NCBI GenBank assembly: GCA_930367205.1
Contig: OV884014.1
Coordinates: forward strand, 78,657,104 to 78,721,103
DNA length: 64,000 bases
Direction of reading: 5' to 3'
DNA from: Acanthosoma haemorrhoidale
Lineage: Eukaryota > Arthropoda > Insecta > Hemiptera > Acanthosomatidae
Positions 31,801-45,967 of this stretch are shown here, one piece after another. The position numbers and the translations under genes are program-made. Each line of letters opens with the position of its first letter. Within the stretch, counting starts at the first letter, position 1. Below the pieces are notes generated by a model. That model saw nothing but the letters and a program-made list of their open reading frames with translations, made no database searches and was not told the DNA's origin.

Positions 31801-33017
31801 AATGAAAAGACAATCAGTTTTGGTTTTTCAACTAAATAAGTGTAATTATTCTCATAAGTGCTTTTAGCAGCTCATGCTGTCTTTATCAAGTGCTATATGT
31901 ATAAGATAGAGAACATTTTTTAGAAATTAGTGTGTACTAGTTAATGACACTAACTAAAATATTGTTTAACCATTGCAGTAAAAAATATTGTCAAGTGGAA
32001 ATTTTAAGTACAAGATCATTTATGGTAAAAATACATACTGTTAAATATAAATAATTAATTATTTGATCTGAAAATAAGAAAGAGAAACAAATTCTGCAAG
32101 CTAAGTCATACACAATAAACCCAAATATGACCAAATTCAAAATTTACCATAAAATAATAAATAGATTAAAACAATTTCATAAAACACTCTATACAATTTC
32201 TACTAAATAATAAGCAACTATATAAAACAGTATATAAAATTTGTTGATAAAAAATAGTAAATAAATTATTATATTAAAACAGCTACCTACATAAAACAGC
32301 ACAGAACAACTAGTAATTTTTAGTGCACTTTATCTATTACATAACAGTATTTTCCATTTTGTTCAGGTTTTAGATTCATTTAGTTTACAAATTTTCCTTT
32401 AAAAAAAATGTATTGTTATTTTGGGAAGGTTTTGGGATATGACTGAATCCATCAGAGGTGTAGAGTATAATACTGAGAAATGTCTGAGAACTCAAAAAAA
32501 AAAAAAAGATACTCCTATCTAACACTACCTTATTTTAAATTAATATAAATAACCGTATTAATAGCCAAAAAGAGAAAATAGTAATAGGCCCAGGATATTT
32601 TTACTGTCTCGCTATTCTTTTTCTTTAACTAATGATAATTAAAATTTAAACCAAGTGTGATTAATTATCACAACTGATTATTATTAATGTTTTTATTAAC
32701 AGCTTTTCCATTTTTTATATTTAGGTGCAGAAGAGGACGCTCGCAGCAAAAGAGAAGCAGATCCCCATCATAGGGGGAAGTTTGGAGGTGGATTGTTTGG
32801 GAAGAAGTTTGGAGGAGGTCATGGAGGAGGGTATGGAGGGGGCTATGGAGGTGGCTATGGAGGCGGACATGGTGGAGGCAAGTTCGGAAAACCATTTGGT
32901 GGGGGTAGTTCCTCAGGAAGTTTCTCTCAATCGTACAGCCACAGCTTCTCCTCTCCATTCGGCTCTTACTCCAGTAGTGGGTCTTTTGCCAGCTCCCAGG
33001 CAGGATCTCATGGGTAG
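28788..33017 (+). CDS. glycine/serine-rich secreted protein, 122 residues, two exons
   Basis: Exons 28788-28863 and 32725-33017 join to 369 nt, 122 codons plus TAG. The intron is phase 1 with GT-AG ends. Residues 1-22 (MAACLRVLFLLVVVLFAGVL then SA) are a strong signal peptide. The early mature region has RSKR at 32-35, a furin-type site. The middle (about 43-88) is a run of GGGY, GGGH and KFGGG units, and the tail is Ser/Gly/Tyr/Phe-rich (SQSYSHSFSSPFGSYSSSGS). Such low-complexity secreted proteins in insects include cuticle, silk, eggshell and antimicrobial proteins; the sequence alone does not choose between them. The start at 28788 is preferred over an in-frame ATG at 28737 because of the TATA position and the standard signal peptide. 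Confidence 0.75.
28864..32724 (+). other. intron of the glycine-rich protein gene
   Basis: It is about 3.9 kb, starting GTCAGT and ending TTTTTATATTTAG. It holds the antisense J2 LINE tail at 30790-31085. No other gene, RNA or repeat was recognised. Confidence 0.6.
30790..31085 (-). mobile_element. Jockey-type LINE 3' end (family J2, copy d)
   Basis: The reverse strand reads TTTGACTCGTTACAGCACCT, AACAAACCCAGTGTTTGACA, CTGTCTGGGAAAATTAGG, GGTGAGCCACATCACTTTTA and AACATGTTTAGACAATC. This is the coding end and tail of the J2 family. It lies antisense in the intron of the glycine-rich protein gene. Confidence 0.65.
32725..33017 (+). CDS. glycine-rich protein gene, exon 2
   Basis: The acceptor is TTTTTATATTTAG|GTGCA. 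The exon codes for residues 26-122 and the stop at 33015-33017. It contains the RSKR site, the GGGY/GGGH repeats and the Ser-rich tail. Confidence 0.8.
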
Positions 33018-33908
33018 CTCTTTAGATTGTCTCAACTGAGACAGTGAACAATACATTTTATGATCTGAGCAATCAGAACAATAATTGCCACCCTTTATGC
33101 AATTATGACTGTGTAAGCTCATTAAACCCAAACAACAAAGAATATGTTTTTGATTTGAGGCATACAGAGCAAAAGTGTTGTAAGCATATATTAGACTATA
33201 TTATCTTTGTCAAACCTGCTATGGACTAGATTTCCATACCGATGAGCTGTGTTCATCTAAAAAAATAATAATAATACAATTGCTACAATATTGGAATTTT
33301 TTTGGATGAATACGGACAGTTTACATCAAGTTCATGTTAGTAAAATACATTTTTTAATCCCTAATGAAAACCTTTCAAAATGTATACTTAATTATTTATA
33401 AATATTTGAATAGATATAGTAATTAGAAGCAGAAGAAACATAACTGTCACTTTTTAAGAAACAAAAATTGTTTAAGATATTTTAAATTGTAATATTGAAA
33501 TCATTAATAGATTTATTAGTTGAAGGAGTATGACAAAAAAGTTAATATATATCTTAATCTTTTATGTATATATATATATATTTACATGGTATGTAAAACC
33601 ATTTTACAACATTACATTACAAGTAAAGTAACTAGAAATAATTCAACAGTACTATCACGTACTACTATGTATTATTAAATAGTAAAGTTGCTTGTAAAAA
33701 TGCAACTTAAGAAGGCTTCAAAATTTTAAATATTCTAGATCTGTACCTGGCATGAAAAATTTTTTTTTTAAATTAATTTATGTAAAACAACTATGTTATC
33801 TTTTTTCCCATAATTTATGTTTTATGTATTAAATCATATATATCATTCAACTATTTTTTAATTGTTAAACCGAATCTTGTGCGAACTTCTTCCCCACGAA
33901 CAAATAAA
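33018..33908 (+). other. 3' untranslated region of the glycine-rich protein gene (likely)
   Basis: The first canonical AATAAA I see after the stop is at 33903-33908, so the 3' untranslated region may run about 0.9 kb. A TA repeat lies at about 33565-33582. Confidence 0.4.
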
Positions 33909-36900
33909 ATAAACTTTTTGATATACTGCATGCTGAAGTAAGTCAACCTCTACTTCCCTTAGTCCTTTGAGCTGGCCAACACCTGAGTGCCCTAAACCCA
34001 CATTATGAAACCACTACTTCCAGGAATATATTAAGTACTTCCTACTTACAATTACCTATTATAAACCCTTTATAAACTGTCATCATTCCTGTAGTATCCC
34101 TTTACTTTCCTTCTTTCAATCGGAATGACAATCTCCTAAGACCCACTCTATACTTAGTCAGGCAATATCCCTCACTTATCTATTCATGCCAAAAGTCCAA
34201 AAATGGCAACTTTGTTTTTTACCCTAGTCTAGAGTAATCAGTCTCTCCTTACAAATCTTGTCTTAATATTTATATCACCCAAGTTAGAAAATGCAAGCAA
34301 TGTGTTATCTAGTTAAACAAAAATGAGCTTTAATTAGCTAATCACTTTTAGGTACGTATTTCTCTAGATCACCAGGAATATTAGTAGACTGGCTGGTGCA
34401 ACTCCACTATTAGGATGTGAAGCTCTGTGTGGAAAATATGTTGACAAAAATACTGTTGTTTAACAAATTTTATTACAAGTTATAAAACATAAGTTGGAAT
34501 TGGGTTGTTTTATGAAAGAAATAACGTATTTTAAAAGTCTATTTGTACACTGTTATTAATCTCGAACAAATTAAATCTGATAATATAATACAATATAGAA
34601 ATATAGAAATATACAACCAAATATACAATTTATAAAATCAGGCACATGGTCAAGCAGACATTTATTAAATTGGTATTAAAAAATATTCTTGCTTATGTGC
34701 TAAAAATATTGTTTTGGGCACAACCATTAAATGAACTAGTTGATTTAATATAAAAATATACTTTAAAAGTCGGGATTATTTTTAAGAATTTAAATATTTA
34801 CATTTGAGTCTTATTGATACTAATTAAAGAAAAAATATTATATAAACATTTAGAGTAGACTAAAAAAAAAAAGTAATTACATAACTGGAATATATTTTAC
34901 TGAAAATAATATTTAAATAATGCAACCAATGAAGACCACACAACAGTGCATGCATTTGCTGGCTGTTTAAATAAACTTTATTAAACCATGAGCCCACATT
35001 TATATAAAAAATTAAAAATAAATAGGGACCCTGTCCCTTACTTGTTTCTTCTAACATGGGAATAAATATACTTAACAAAAGTAAAAATGAAGACTTGAAC
35101 TAAAAATTGATCTTATGTTGAACAATTTAAATACATGAACCAAAACACTCAACTATTATGGAGTAAAAAAACAGTCTCATTCCACAATAATTTTCCCATT
35201 GATATTCTAAAATAGTACTAGATCTAACTATACAATGTATAATAGGAAAAACATGCTTGTGATTATTATAACCTATACATTTTTAGAATTATTAACCTAA
35301 ATAAGTTACATTAGAAACGATCAAATTAACTTTGCATTTAAAATTAATAAAGTAAACTTAATTTCATGCTTTAATTTAAAATACAATACCTTCCAGTCAA
35401 ATACCGATCGTGAGATTCAAAAAAATGTTTTTAGGTTCATGTACCTCTATTTAAAAATATGAATATGGCACCTAGAGCAGCTTTTATTTCAAGTCTTCAG
35501 TATCAGTGCCCCTCCATGAAGTGCTTTTGTACTGACTAATGTATGAAGAATCTACAATCGGCCAGTATCAGCAATTATTCCTTTGTTTAAGTAAGTAGAA
35601 ATAAAACAAATAATTGTTAACATTAAAAACAGGAACTTTCACATGAGTACAGCAAATTCATAGTAGAACTAAAAATAAAAAAGGCTATCAAATAATAAAA
35701 ATAAATCTAAGTATAATTCTCTTTCTATGTATACTTCATTATACATATTCATAATAGTTTTTTTTTGTTTGTTCCTTTCAGTAGACACATTAGTGGCTGT
35801 ACATAAATATTTATAACATATTTCTGCTAATAAAAAATACTAAATAAAATACATAACATAATTGCATAAACTTTATGAACATATTTAACAAATAGACTTT
35901 AACTACATTAAAGCGTTCGCTTTAACAGCTAATTCATGTACAGAAACACACATTTTTATCTAAGTAATTAAGCTTTCTAAATTCCATGCAGTTATCTAAG
36001 AAACATTTATAAAAAAAATTACATCAATTGATATGAAGACGTCATCAGTCTCCAAAATATAATATTTATTTTAAAAATATATTCCAATATTTATTTACAA
36101 TTTTCAGAATATTTTAGAGCTAACATATACATTGAATTTATTTATTGTTTAGAATATATCCTCCTTAATCTATTAATTTTCAATGTAGAAGAAATGAGAA
36201 TGGATGTGATGAGCAAACGTTTTTAATTTAAAATATTTTCGTTGATTTATTTTATCAATTAAAAAAAACAAGGAAATAAATACAAATGTATGTGATTCAA
36301 TAAAACAAGCCATATTAACATAAAGTATTAATAGAAATATAATTTTAATTATTTAAAGTTACTTATTGTGCGTGTCCTGAAAAAAAATTTGATTTGGCCT
36401 ATTGCTAATTTTATTTGAAGTTCTATTAAAGAACTGAAGTTTCATTGAAGTTATAAATGTCTAAATTGAAGAAATCTTGTTATAGTCTTTGTTCCGAACT
36501 ACTGGACGGAATTTTAATGGAACCAGGAAAATACAATGGAATAAAACTATAAAGTTATCTATCAGTTGACAGTATTTTTTCACTTACAATTTTGGAATAC
36601 AATATTTTTAGAAGTAAATCTACATAAATAAAACAAAAAATATACTAGATAAATAGTATATGTCCAAATCTGTGTGATGTAAAATAATCGCAAATAAGTT
36701 TTAAAGCTTATAAATTAGATTGAAGAGATTCTACAAAATAATATTTTGTCTCTATATATCTAAACTGCCATAAATTGGTATTAAAGTACATACAATATAA
36801 GTTTTAAATTTACCATTTTGGTCAAATTGAAATGATAGTTTTATGTCAAGACTGAAATAATTATCATTGAAATATATTGTATGAAAAATTTACTTAAGCT

Positions 36901-38926
36901 GCCAATTATTCTAATAAATGGTCATTTGTGAGTAAGCCAATATTTTTCTTTATCCTTGAAATCTGAGCAACAAATTGGGTTCTTCATAGTGAAGATTCAC
37001 ATTGTATTACATAAAATGATGATTTTTTTATATACGTACGTATCTATGTATGTAAAAGAAAAACCTAATAATGTACACAGAATTGCTTTACTAGTTAATT
37101 CATTGTTATGCTTTTGCCTTTAAGGTGTTTAATGGCCTATATCGCACTAAATTTAGGTTGAATATCATGAAAATTAAAAAAAGAAGAAATGTGATAATTT
37201 TCTCACAAATCATGTATCACTGTTTCTGTAAAAAGCACTTGGCTATACCCATGATAATAAGTAATTATATATTTTAGTTATTATAATGTGACCGGTTATT
37301 TATCATATCCACTATATATGTATATTTCTATGTTTGTACCTTGTGGTTTACAAACGAAGAAATAGAAACCTGCAACCAAATTTATAATTTTGTATTGCTT
37401 AATAATATTTGGAGGTCACCCCGTGAACATGAGAAAAAAAAATTAACAAAATGTTGGCACATATTAACAACTAAAATTATTATTTTCATCAGTGCTTCTA
37501 AAAAAACCGTCTTGTTTTTAAAAGTAAATAGCACCGAATCTCTTAACTCCATTTAAATAGTAACTATACCACTACGTACTAATACTATTTTCAAAAATAA
37601 TTATGTATGCATACACATATTTTTATTACTCAAGAGCAAATTAATTACTCACCTTATGAATATATATATATTTGTACAAAATGTATTATCAATATAAATT
37701 AGAGAAAAGAGAGAACACAAAAGACAATTCTTTAAAAAATGAAAGAGTTGTTTCTGTATATTTCATTTTCAAACACTCTGAACAGTGTAGCCTGCATGTC
37801 GTAAAATTTGACAAATGTAACAGTTTGGAAAAATAGACCTCATCAGAGAAGCTGTTGTGATCCAAACTATAAAAACTTTCTTTAAGAACAATGCACTGCA
37901 CACTGTCCAGAATTTATTCGTAAGCATAAGTTCGCTCACTTATAATCCATGATTACAGATAATCATAATATGCACTAAAAGATAAAGAATGACTAAAGCT
38001 AGTAGCATCCCACTGCTTTATGAATAAAGTTAGTAAAATAATAACTCCTATCTTATACATTTTTTATTAATTTAAAAAATAGCAGTAATTATTTTGGCCC
38101 ACTCGGTTTTTTTTTCTTTTTTATTTGATTTTTTTTACTGAAGTTAGGCTAAATTTAATAAAAATAAATGACATAATCTTGTTGTTATAGTAAATAGATC
38201 ATATTTCTCATATATGTAGTCAGAAAATATCATTTCTCTTTAAAACCTACATACAATACATATATTATCATACTGACATACAAAATACAATATTTAAAAT
38301 CTGTTTGACTATATTTGAGGAGCAGTTCCTCTTGAGGTAGAAGGAGTTGTCACAAGGCCCTTGAACAACTTAAGTCTTAATAAATTTAGATTTGAGCTTT
38401 GAAATAGACCTACATTGAAATAAAGTTTACAGATCATCACAAAACCTAATGTCAGTCTATTTTGCTCTCACATTCAGCCTGTCTTGTCAAAACTAGTCAA
38501 TGATGGATACAGACCAATTACCACTGATATACATTGTTAATAGCATAACTCTGTAATCCATCAAAAACCATGCTAAAGAAATTGTTTTAAGAACTTAGGA
38601 AAGCATCGAAAGTAATCAAATCTCAAAAAAAAAATTTAAATGTCTTAAAATAAATGAGTTTTTTTAATTTAATTAATAACAGATTAGTTGGTAAACTTGC
38701 TAAAATATTTTGGGCGAGAAATGAACATTTAAAAATATAATTTCAAAAGTCTATTCCCCTCATGGCCGAGTCAGAAAATACACCGGCGAATATTGTTTCA
38801 ATAGCCCTCACTCTAAATTAGAGAAACTGCCACTTTGATGGGAGCTTAAACGAACACAAACTATTCTTCACACTAAGTTCTAATATAAAACAATTTGTAC
38901 ACTTAGAGGCAGTGCTTACTTATAGT
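33909..38926. other. AT-rich intergenic, no gene recognised
   Basis: This is about 5 kb of strongly AT-rich sequence between convergent genes. ORFs at 34860-35078, 37341-37556 and 37689-37901 have no recognised motif. Part of the right side must hold the 3' untranslated region of the transporter on the minus strand, but no poly(A) signal could be chosen. Confidence 0.45.
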
Positions 38927-39081
38927 TCATACACTTGTCTCCGATCTTGACTTGACAGTGAACGGATCCAGTTCTTCTTCTTGCGTGGTAACTTGATCGT
39001 CAACAAAGTTGATACTTCCAGCCTTATACCAAACTATTACATCGACTAGGAATGCACAAAGGAGAATGGCTCCGGTTGTTC
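38927..39081 (-). CDS. Oatp: Oatp coding exon 7 (last helix, cytoplasmic tail)
   Basis: The acceptor is CATATTTCAG|GAACA and the exon ends in TGA at 38929-38927. It encodes the final helix (GAILLCAFLVDVIVWYK) and an acidic tail ending SRSETSV. Confidence 0.9.
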
Positions 39082-42000
39082 CTGAAATATGTAAAACTGT
39101 ATTGTAATGATATTCTACAGTACCATTTCTAACAACAATAAAATTTATTTCAATTATAAATATTATTTTTAATACAGGGTTTTGAAAAAAACAGAACTAT
39201 ATGCTAACTTTACACAAATTCATTTAAAGTATCAATAATAATGTTGTTATGCATGTATCATACATAGATTGCATTAATTCAATAGTGTATTTTAATGGAG
39301 GTATTTGCTATATCACTTAGTTCCCTGTACCCCCTGTGTCAGATATAAAAAAAAAAATCTACACTTGTGTTCAAGATTTCAGTAATGTGTTGCATCTTTG
39401 CAGGCAAGAGGGTACCAAGATGATCTTCTTGTGGTAAGTATAGACATTGTATTACAAGGGGAAATGAACATGCAAAGCAAAACGAGCTATTTCAGTGGTT
39501 GCACGTGAAGTGGAAGCTCTCAGAACTACACTAACAAAGAAGACTGGAAAAAGTATGTGATGGTAAGATTAAAGTAAGAAGAATGTGACAAAATTTAAAT
39601 ATATGGTAAAGCTTGAATAATCTTCACTTAGGAAGTTGAGAAAAGAAGTGATACTGTATTGACTACTGATAGGCCACTGAGACTTCTCATACACTTATCT
39701 ACTGTTGGAACTGGGTCATCCTAATTGCAATCGGTGCAAAGGAAATGAGCGATTAAGTGTGGACCACGTCATAAAAAGAGATGATTATAGTCTTCAAGCA
39801 GCTAAGTCAAGATATTGGGAAGTGTAAAAAACCTATTGAAATGCTGTGTTATTGAGTAAATTTGTTTGTTATAATTTAGTTAATAATCAAATCATACTTT
39901 TTCTAAGTTAGAAACCAATAAATAAATAAAATAAAACCATTTTTGTAATTTTATTTAAAAAAAGAGTTTCCTCTAATAACTTCTATCAGAAGTCTTATCA
40001 ATCAACTCTATTTATTTAATTATCAGACTTTTTAAATGGACAGGATAAACAAAAAATAAGTAAATGAGATAAAAATGATTATTTTATAATAAATAATTCA
40101 GAAGAAAATGGAACAAATAAATCTGAAAATTTTGTACATTGAAGAACAGAATCCATGATTCGTGAACCCCCACCCAAAAAAAAAAATTACTCAAGGAATG
40201 TACGTTTGTAAGGCTGAGTACATGATCAGTAAATTTAAAATATATAGTGAGCTGACCAGTCTGCAGTAAACTGAATTATGAGAAATTATTAGTCTAGAGC
40301 TAAAAAGATTTCGTATTATTAAAGTTTATATAATTTCCAGTGGACCACTATTAGTAACTTAATAATACACTTTTTTTTTAGTACTTGATCAACCTTTGAA
40401 AAAACACAGAATATAACCTAAAATATCTTTGTAATATTACTAATTTTTTAAAGGACTTTGATAACCTTTGAAGTTGATCATTCTTTATAAAAAAAAAAAA
40501 AAATATTCCTAATCTTAATTGTTTTTCTTAATGATTAATTTCAAAAAGTGGACTAATACTACTTTAAAAAAAATAGCCCATATATAACTATTCAAACTAG
40601 TGTGCATCCAAGCTAATATTTATAATTTGAAATAAATGACTTCTTTTTTTTAAATTTGACTCACCATGATAAAACATCCTAAAAAAGTTTCCATCGTAAA
40701 GCATGCATGCACCTTTCTTTCCGCAGGCTGTGTCCCAAATGAGACATGCTGAGTCGACCACAGCGCCATAAACTATAGGGCATGGCACATTACCTGTAAA
40801 ATTACAGAAATAAAAAATTAGATTTGGGTAGGTAATAAATTGGCAGAAATTAACAATGCAAAACCAATAATGTTTTTGTATTTTTTAAAATATATGATAA
40901 AAATAAATATCTCATGTCTAACCAAAGTATATTTGTTTAAAAATTTTTGTAAAACAATGCAGCCTGTAATAAAAAGTTGTTTTTATTTAACTTTTTATTC
41001 TCTTGATGAGATCGAGTATTGGTGCAACCAATGGCAGATCAAAGTTAATGAAGCAATTTAGCATGGGCATTTGTTCCCGCATTACCTTTACCCTCTACCA
41101 CTGACTGACCTAGAACCCACATATGAGGCTAAAAAGACAAGAACTATACAGATGCTTTGGACAACTGTACAGACTAATTCATAGGACATCCCATCTCTCA
41201 ATAGAAAATAAATTACTAATCTACAAAGTTATACCTAAGCCAATTTGGACATACAAAATAGAGCTATGGGGGACAACAAAAATGTCGAACATCAAGCATA
41301 TCCAATCCTTTCAATCAAAAGTCCTGAGAAGAATAGTAAATGTCCCTTATTACGTCAGCAACAAAACCCTTCATAAAGATTTTAATATACCTTACATAGT
41401 TGAACTCATCCCTTCCAAGTTCATGAAATTCCATAGTAACCAATTCAGCCACCCTAACCCACTAGCACAGTCACTACACTGTGCCACTCATCCCTATATT
41501 TGACTATATTTTATATCATTCATCCCTATAGCCCTTTTCGGAGACTAGTGCAGCAGTGGCCTCGTGACCTGTTAGTGACAGTGGGAGTCCTGGCAATCGC
41601 CAGTTTCTCCAATCATGTCCTAAGCTTCTGTGGCTCTCACTCTCTTGGTCAGCCTCCACTAGGTCGTATCCAGTGACGCAGCTGACGGAGGAGCATGGGG
41701 ACTTCCCAAGACTCCGCTTTCTCTTTCGCATGTGAGGGAGACGACAACCATGTGGATTTGGGAGGTATTTGGGCTGTTTGTAAATATTGTATGAATGAAC
41801 GAGTGAATGAAAATTGTAAATATGGTATGAATGAGAACATTTATTACAATTACTTATCGCCCAATAAGGTAAGTAGTAATTTTATCATAATAAAGTTTAT
41901 ACATAAAAAAAACTTATTATTTGTGTATTAATTAAAAATCCAGTAAAATGTATTTATATAAAAGTAACTTACCGAAGAGGCCGATGGCAAATTGTATGAG

Positions 42001-45000
42001 TCCAAGGGCCATGGCTTTATCAATGGGGTCGACACACCTGAGGATGAGAAGCATGGAGCCTACCTCTGAGGTGGAGTGTACAAAGACAAAGAGGGAGAAG
42101 AGCAGGATGTACCAGATGAAGTTTCCGCAACCCTGGTCACAGTAGCCAACAGACGCCACGTTCCTCTCTCCAGCAGGCAGCGTACCATTTGATATGCATG
42201 CACAGTTGGAAAACTGTAAAATTTAACATTGAGGTCACTAACCTAATATAATTTATTAATTAATATAATACATATGTTGGGGTAAGAATCAAAGAGATAT
42301 AATCAAAACAATTTTAAGAAAAGTCAGCACAAAGTTGAAATTGTTATAAATTTCTAGAGATGGCACAAATATAAATGAGGATATTCAGTATCCAAGTGCC
42401 TATGTTAACTCTTACTAGGTTAGTTTTATAAGTCTTAATATTAATTCTTCATGCCAGGTGGCCACTTTTCTTTTTATTTATTAATATGTATTTTATGTGT
42501 CAATATATACTTCATTTTGCAGTATTTGCAGTGTACGTAATCAATTTATGAACCACCCTTTTATACAGTCCACAATTTTAATTTAATTTCCTTTTGGCTT
42601 GAAGTGGGCCACATTTACCTATAATCTTCTGCATCAACAATGATTTAAAATCTAAATAAGTTCAACAAATAGGATTTCGTTGTTTTATTAATCAAGGGAA
42701 AATTTTTTTCCCCCCAAAACACCTTTTTATTTAACATTTTTACAACATATGAACAATATTTACAAAATGTCTCCTCTTGCTGCATACGCAGATGCATTTG
42801 AAGGAGGGTAGGATTACAAAAACAATATTTCTTCGAAATTTTCTTTCTAAAATAGGATGCACAAAATGGATTTTTAAATTTATTTTGAATGGAAGAGTGC
42901 ATACAGTATGTTATGAATACATGTGTTATGTTACAGTTGGTATAATACTAAATGTTAAGCACAATTGAACTCGGTAAGTTATCAGCTCAGGTGGTTAACC
43001 TATGTAAAATGTGATCCCCCAACCCACCATGGTATTGTGGTTGATCTATCTAATGCCAAAAAAAAATAGGTTTTAGACAGCAATTCAAATACAATTTTTT
43101 TAAGGTAATATGCTAATAAGTTAATAGTTATAATTCTGAACTGTAATCTTTGTTTACAACATTTTTCACATCATATTATTTTTTAGTATGTTTCTCCTAA
43201 TAGGGATCTAAAAAACGACGGCTAAACACAAAATGTGTACGTAAATGCTGTATAATACCTCCCAAAGGAGTTACCTAACACTTCATTTCCTTTTTTAAAA
43301 GAAAAACAAAACATCAACGGCAATTTTTACATTTTTTTTCATTCACATATGGATAAAAGCATATTTACATCGCAGCTATAAAAATCATGGGATATAATAG
43401 AGGAAATTATCCACAGGGGGAGATGAATGGGGTATCCCCCCCGATCTTGAATATGTTCTATCCTTTATACTCGGCTAATGACCCAATTCACTAAAGACTC
43501 ACAGTATAATGCCAGTTGAAAAAAAAACTGAGAGTACCTTTATAATATAGAAAAGGGGGATTTCTTTAATCTTTACGGGATATCTGGCTCCCCGTGGACC
43601 TCACAATGGCTCACCTTCCTCAAGCAGCTAATTACATTTAACCGAAAGGAAGATTAGCTTCATTAATTAAGGACCATCAGGTTTTATCAGGTTCGATTCC
43701 TTTTGTGTTCGACCAATGATCCAAGCATGGGCTGGTGGTGATAGATCGACACAGATATAAAATAACTAGAGCAACTATTCTCTTAATAAGTTGTCTTAAT
43801 TTTTTTTAATAATTCACTAATCCATTATTTAATATTTACTGACTGAAGTTACAGAATTTACAATAATTTTGACCCAAATTGTATTTTTTTAAACACAATT
43901 TTTGTTAGCGCATAAAAAAAAAATAAAGTAGTTAGAAAGTGAGGAAAAATATCTAGAAATACTTACAGGTCTTCTTGTGAGTTTCTTAAATACCTATTAA
44001 ATAATTCTGTAAAAAAACTACTCGGTACTTTTGATGAAAAATACTTTGTTTTATTTGTTAGATCATCTTTGATACTTAAAATTACTTTTCAAAAACACCC
44101 ATTGAAATCAGCTGGAATGATATTAAATAAGTTATTTCTATTGTTAGCTCCCAAAAACTTTGGTATTTGTTTGAAATATGACTTGCATTAGTCCGTCTTT
44201 AAGGAGTCCTAAACCATGGATAAACAATCATAACATAATTTCTTAAATTGTCTTGGGACAGTAACTTGAGGAAGCTTAAAGGCTAGTGAATTAGTTTCAA
44301 ATTTGATTGTTTTTTACATACATTATATACAGAGAATCCCCAGATGTTGTCTAATACACTTTTCTTTATAATATCAAGTGGATTTGGATCATTGTTTGGG
44401 CCACTATCAAAAAACAAAAAGACATATTGTCAGTCCGACAACAAACAATCAATCTGTACTTATTTGAAAATAAGGACAATTATAATGTAAGGAGCAAAGA
44501 GCCTTTGAGTGATAGCTGAGGACAAAGAAAAGGGTTTCATGAATGGCGGAAGTCAATCAAAAGGGAAATTAATCTTGTGGCCAAGATCTTTTTTTTTCCA
44601 ATCATGAGACAGCTTATAGTAACATATCAAAGATTTAATGATAAACTAAAGAAATATTTCCTCCTATTTAATAAAAAATATATATGCATGTATTAAAATA
44701 AAAATAAAATAACATTGTAGATATTTATAAACATTGATAAATAAGAAATAATACCTCAGCAATTGTTCCGTCTACCATGGTGTAGTTCTGACAACCAGCA
44801 TCGCACGGAGAAAAGTATGTTCTGCCATCTTCCCCGCAGACTGGGCTGAACTTGGATTCATTGCAATTGCATATGTCTTTACAAACGGGCTCAAACTTAG
44901 TCACACTGAAATGAGAACTATAATAGAGTTATTAATAATATTTTCATGTAAAACTAATAAAAATCATAAGTTTTAACTATTTCGCTCACCAATGGGAATC

Positions 45001-45930
45001 TTTTTCATTAGCCGTCAGCTATTTACAATTCAATAAAAATGACAATTGCTAATAGAGTGTTTTTTCTTGCTATTATTTCAGCAGCTTTTAATGTCATTGC
45101 ACATGAGAATAGTAAGGAATATGACAACAAATTATACAGTAGTTAATATTTTCATTTGAATATTCTAGATCATGTTGCAAAAATTGATGATTTTTTTTAA
45201 TTATAATTAATACAAGACTAAAAAAAATGATATATATAAATAAAAAAAATATTGCTTATTGCCAAATTTTTCATGAAAATAAAAAGTACATTGTGTAAAG
45301 GGATTAAATCGAGATAAAGATTAGACAATGTTTTTTATATTTGTTAAAGACTAGCCTAGAAGATTAAAAACAACATTGAAAAAAATTAGTTAATCCTACG
45401 TTTAACTCCTCAGTTACCTTCAGATTAATAGGATATCCTCCAGTATGTTTATAAGTTTCAAGGACTGTGCAAAAGCATTATCTACTGAATAATACTATCC
45501 TCGGTATTTCTAATGCTAACAAGATAGAAATATAGGAAGAAGTAAACTTACTCCATATCGTGTTGAATGCCTGCAAAATCGTTCATAGGGCAGCCGACAA
45601 ACATCAGGATTCCCATTCCTAGAAAATAATTTTATTAGTCATTAATTAGGATTTATAACACAGGCCTACAAGAAAACTTTTTTTGTTTTTGGTGCCTGTA
45701 CTGTACCTGTATTTTGGAACTGATTTTAGCTATATTTGGGGCAGTAAATCTAAATATGAAATCAGTTTTTCTCTACCTGCTCTACTTTTTTTTTTTATCA
45801 GATTTTTTTTAACTTGCAGCCCTACATGAAATGTGCAGTTCTAACTCTATTTTGTGCAGGACTAAATCACATATGTAAGGATTGGTGCCTGTATATTTGC
45901 CCTATTGTCAGTCTGCAGTCTAGTTAGCTG

Positions 45931-45967
<37 letters not shown>

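Noticed and set aside
32668..33131. ORFs at 32668-32958 (minus), 32725-33039 (plus, other frame) and 32913-33131 (minus)
   Set aside because: These are repeat-driven shadows of the Gly-rich exon, which has a clear acceptor and frame.
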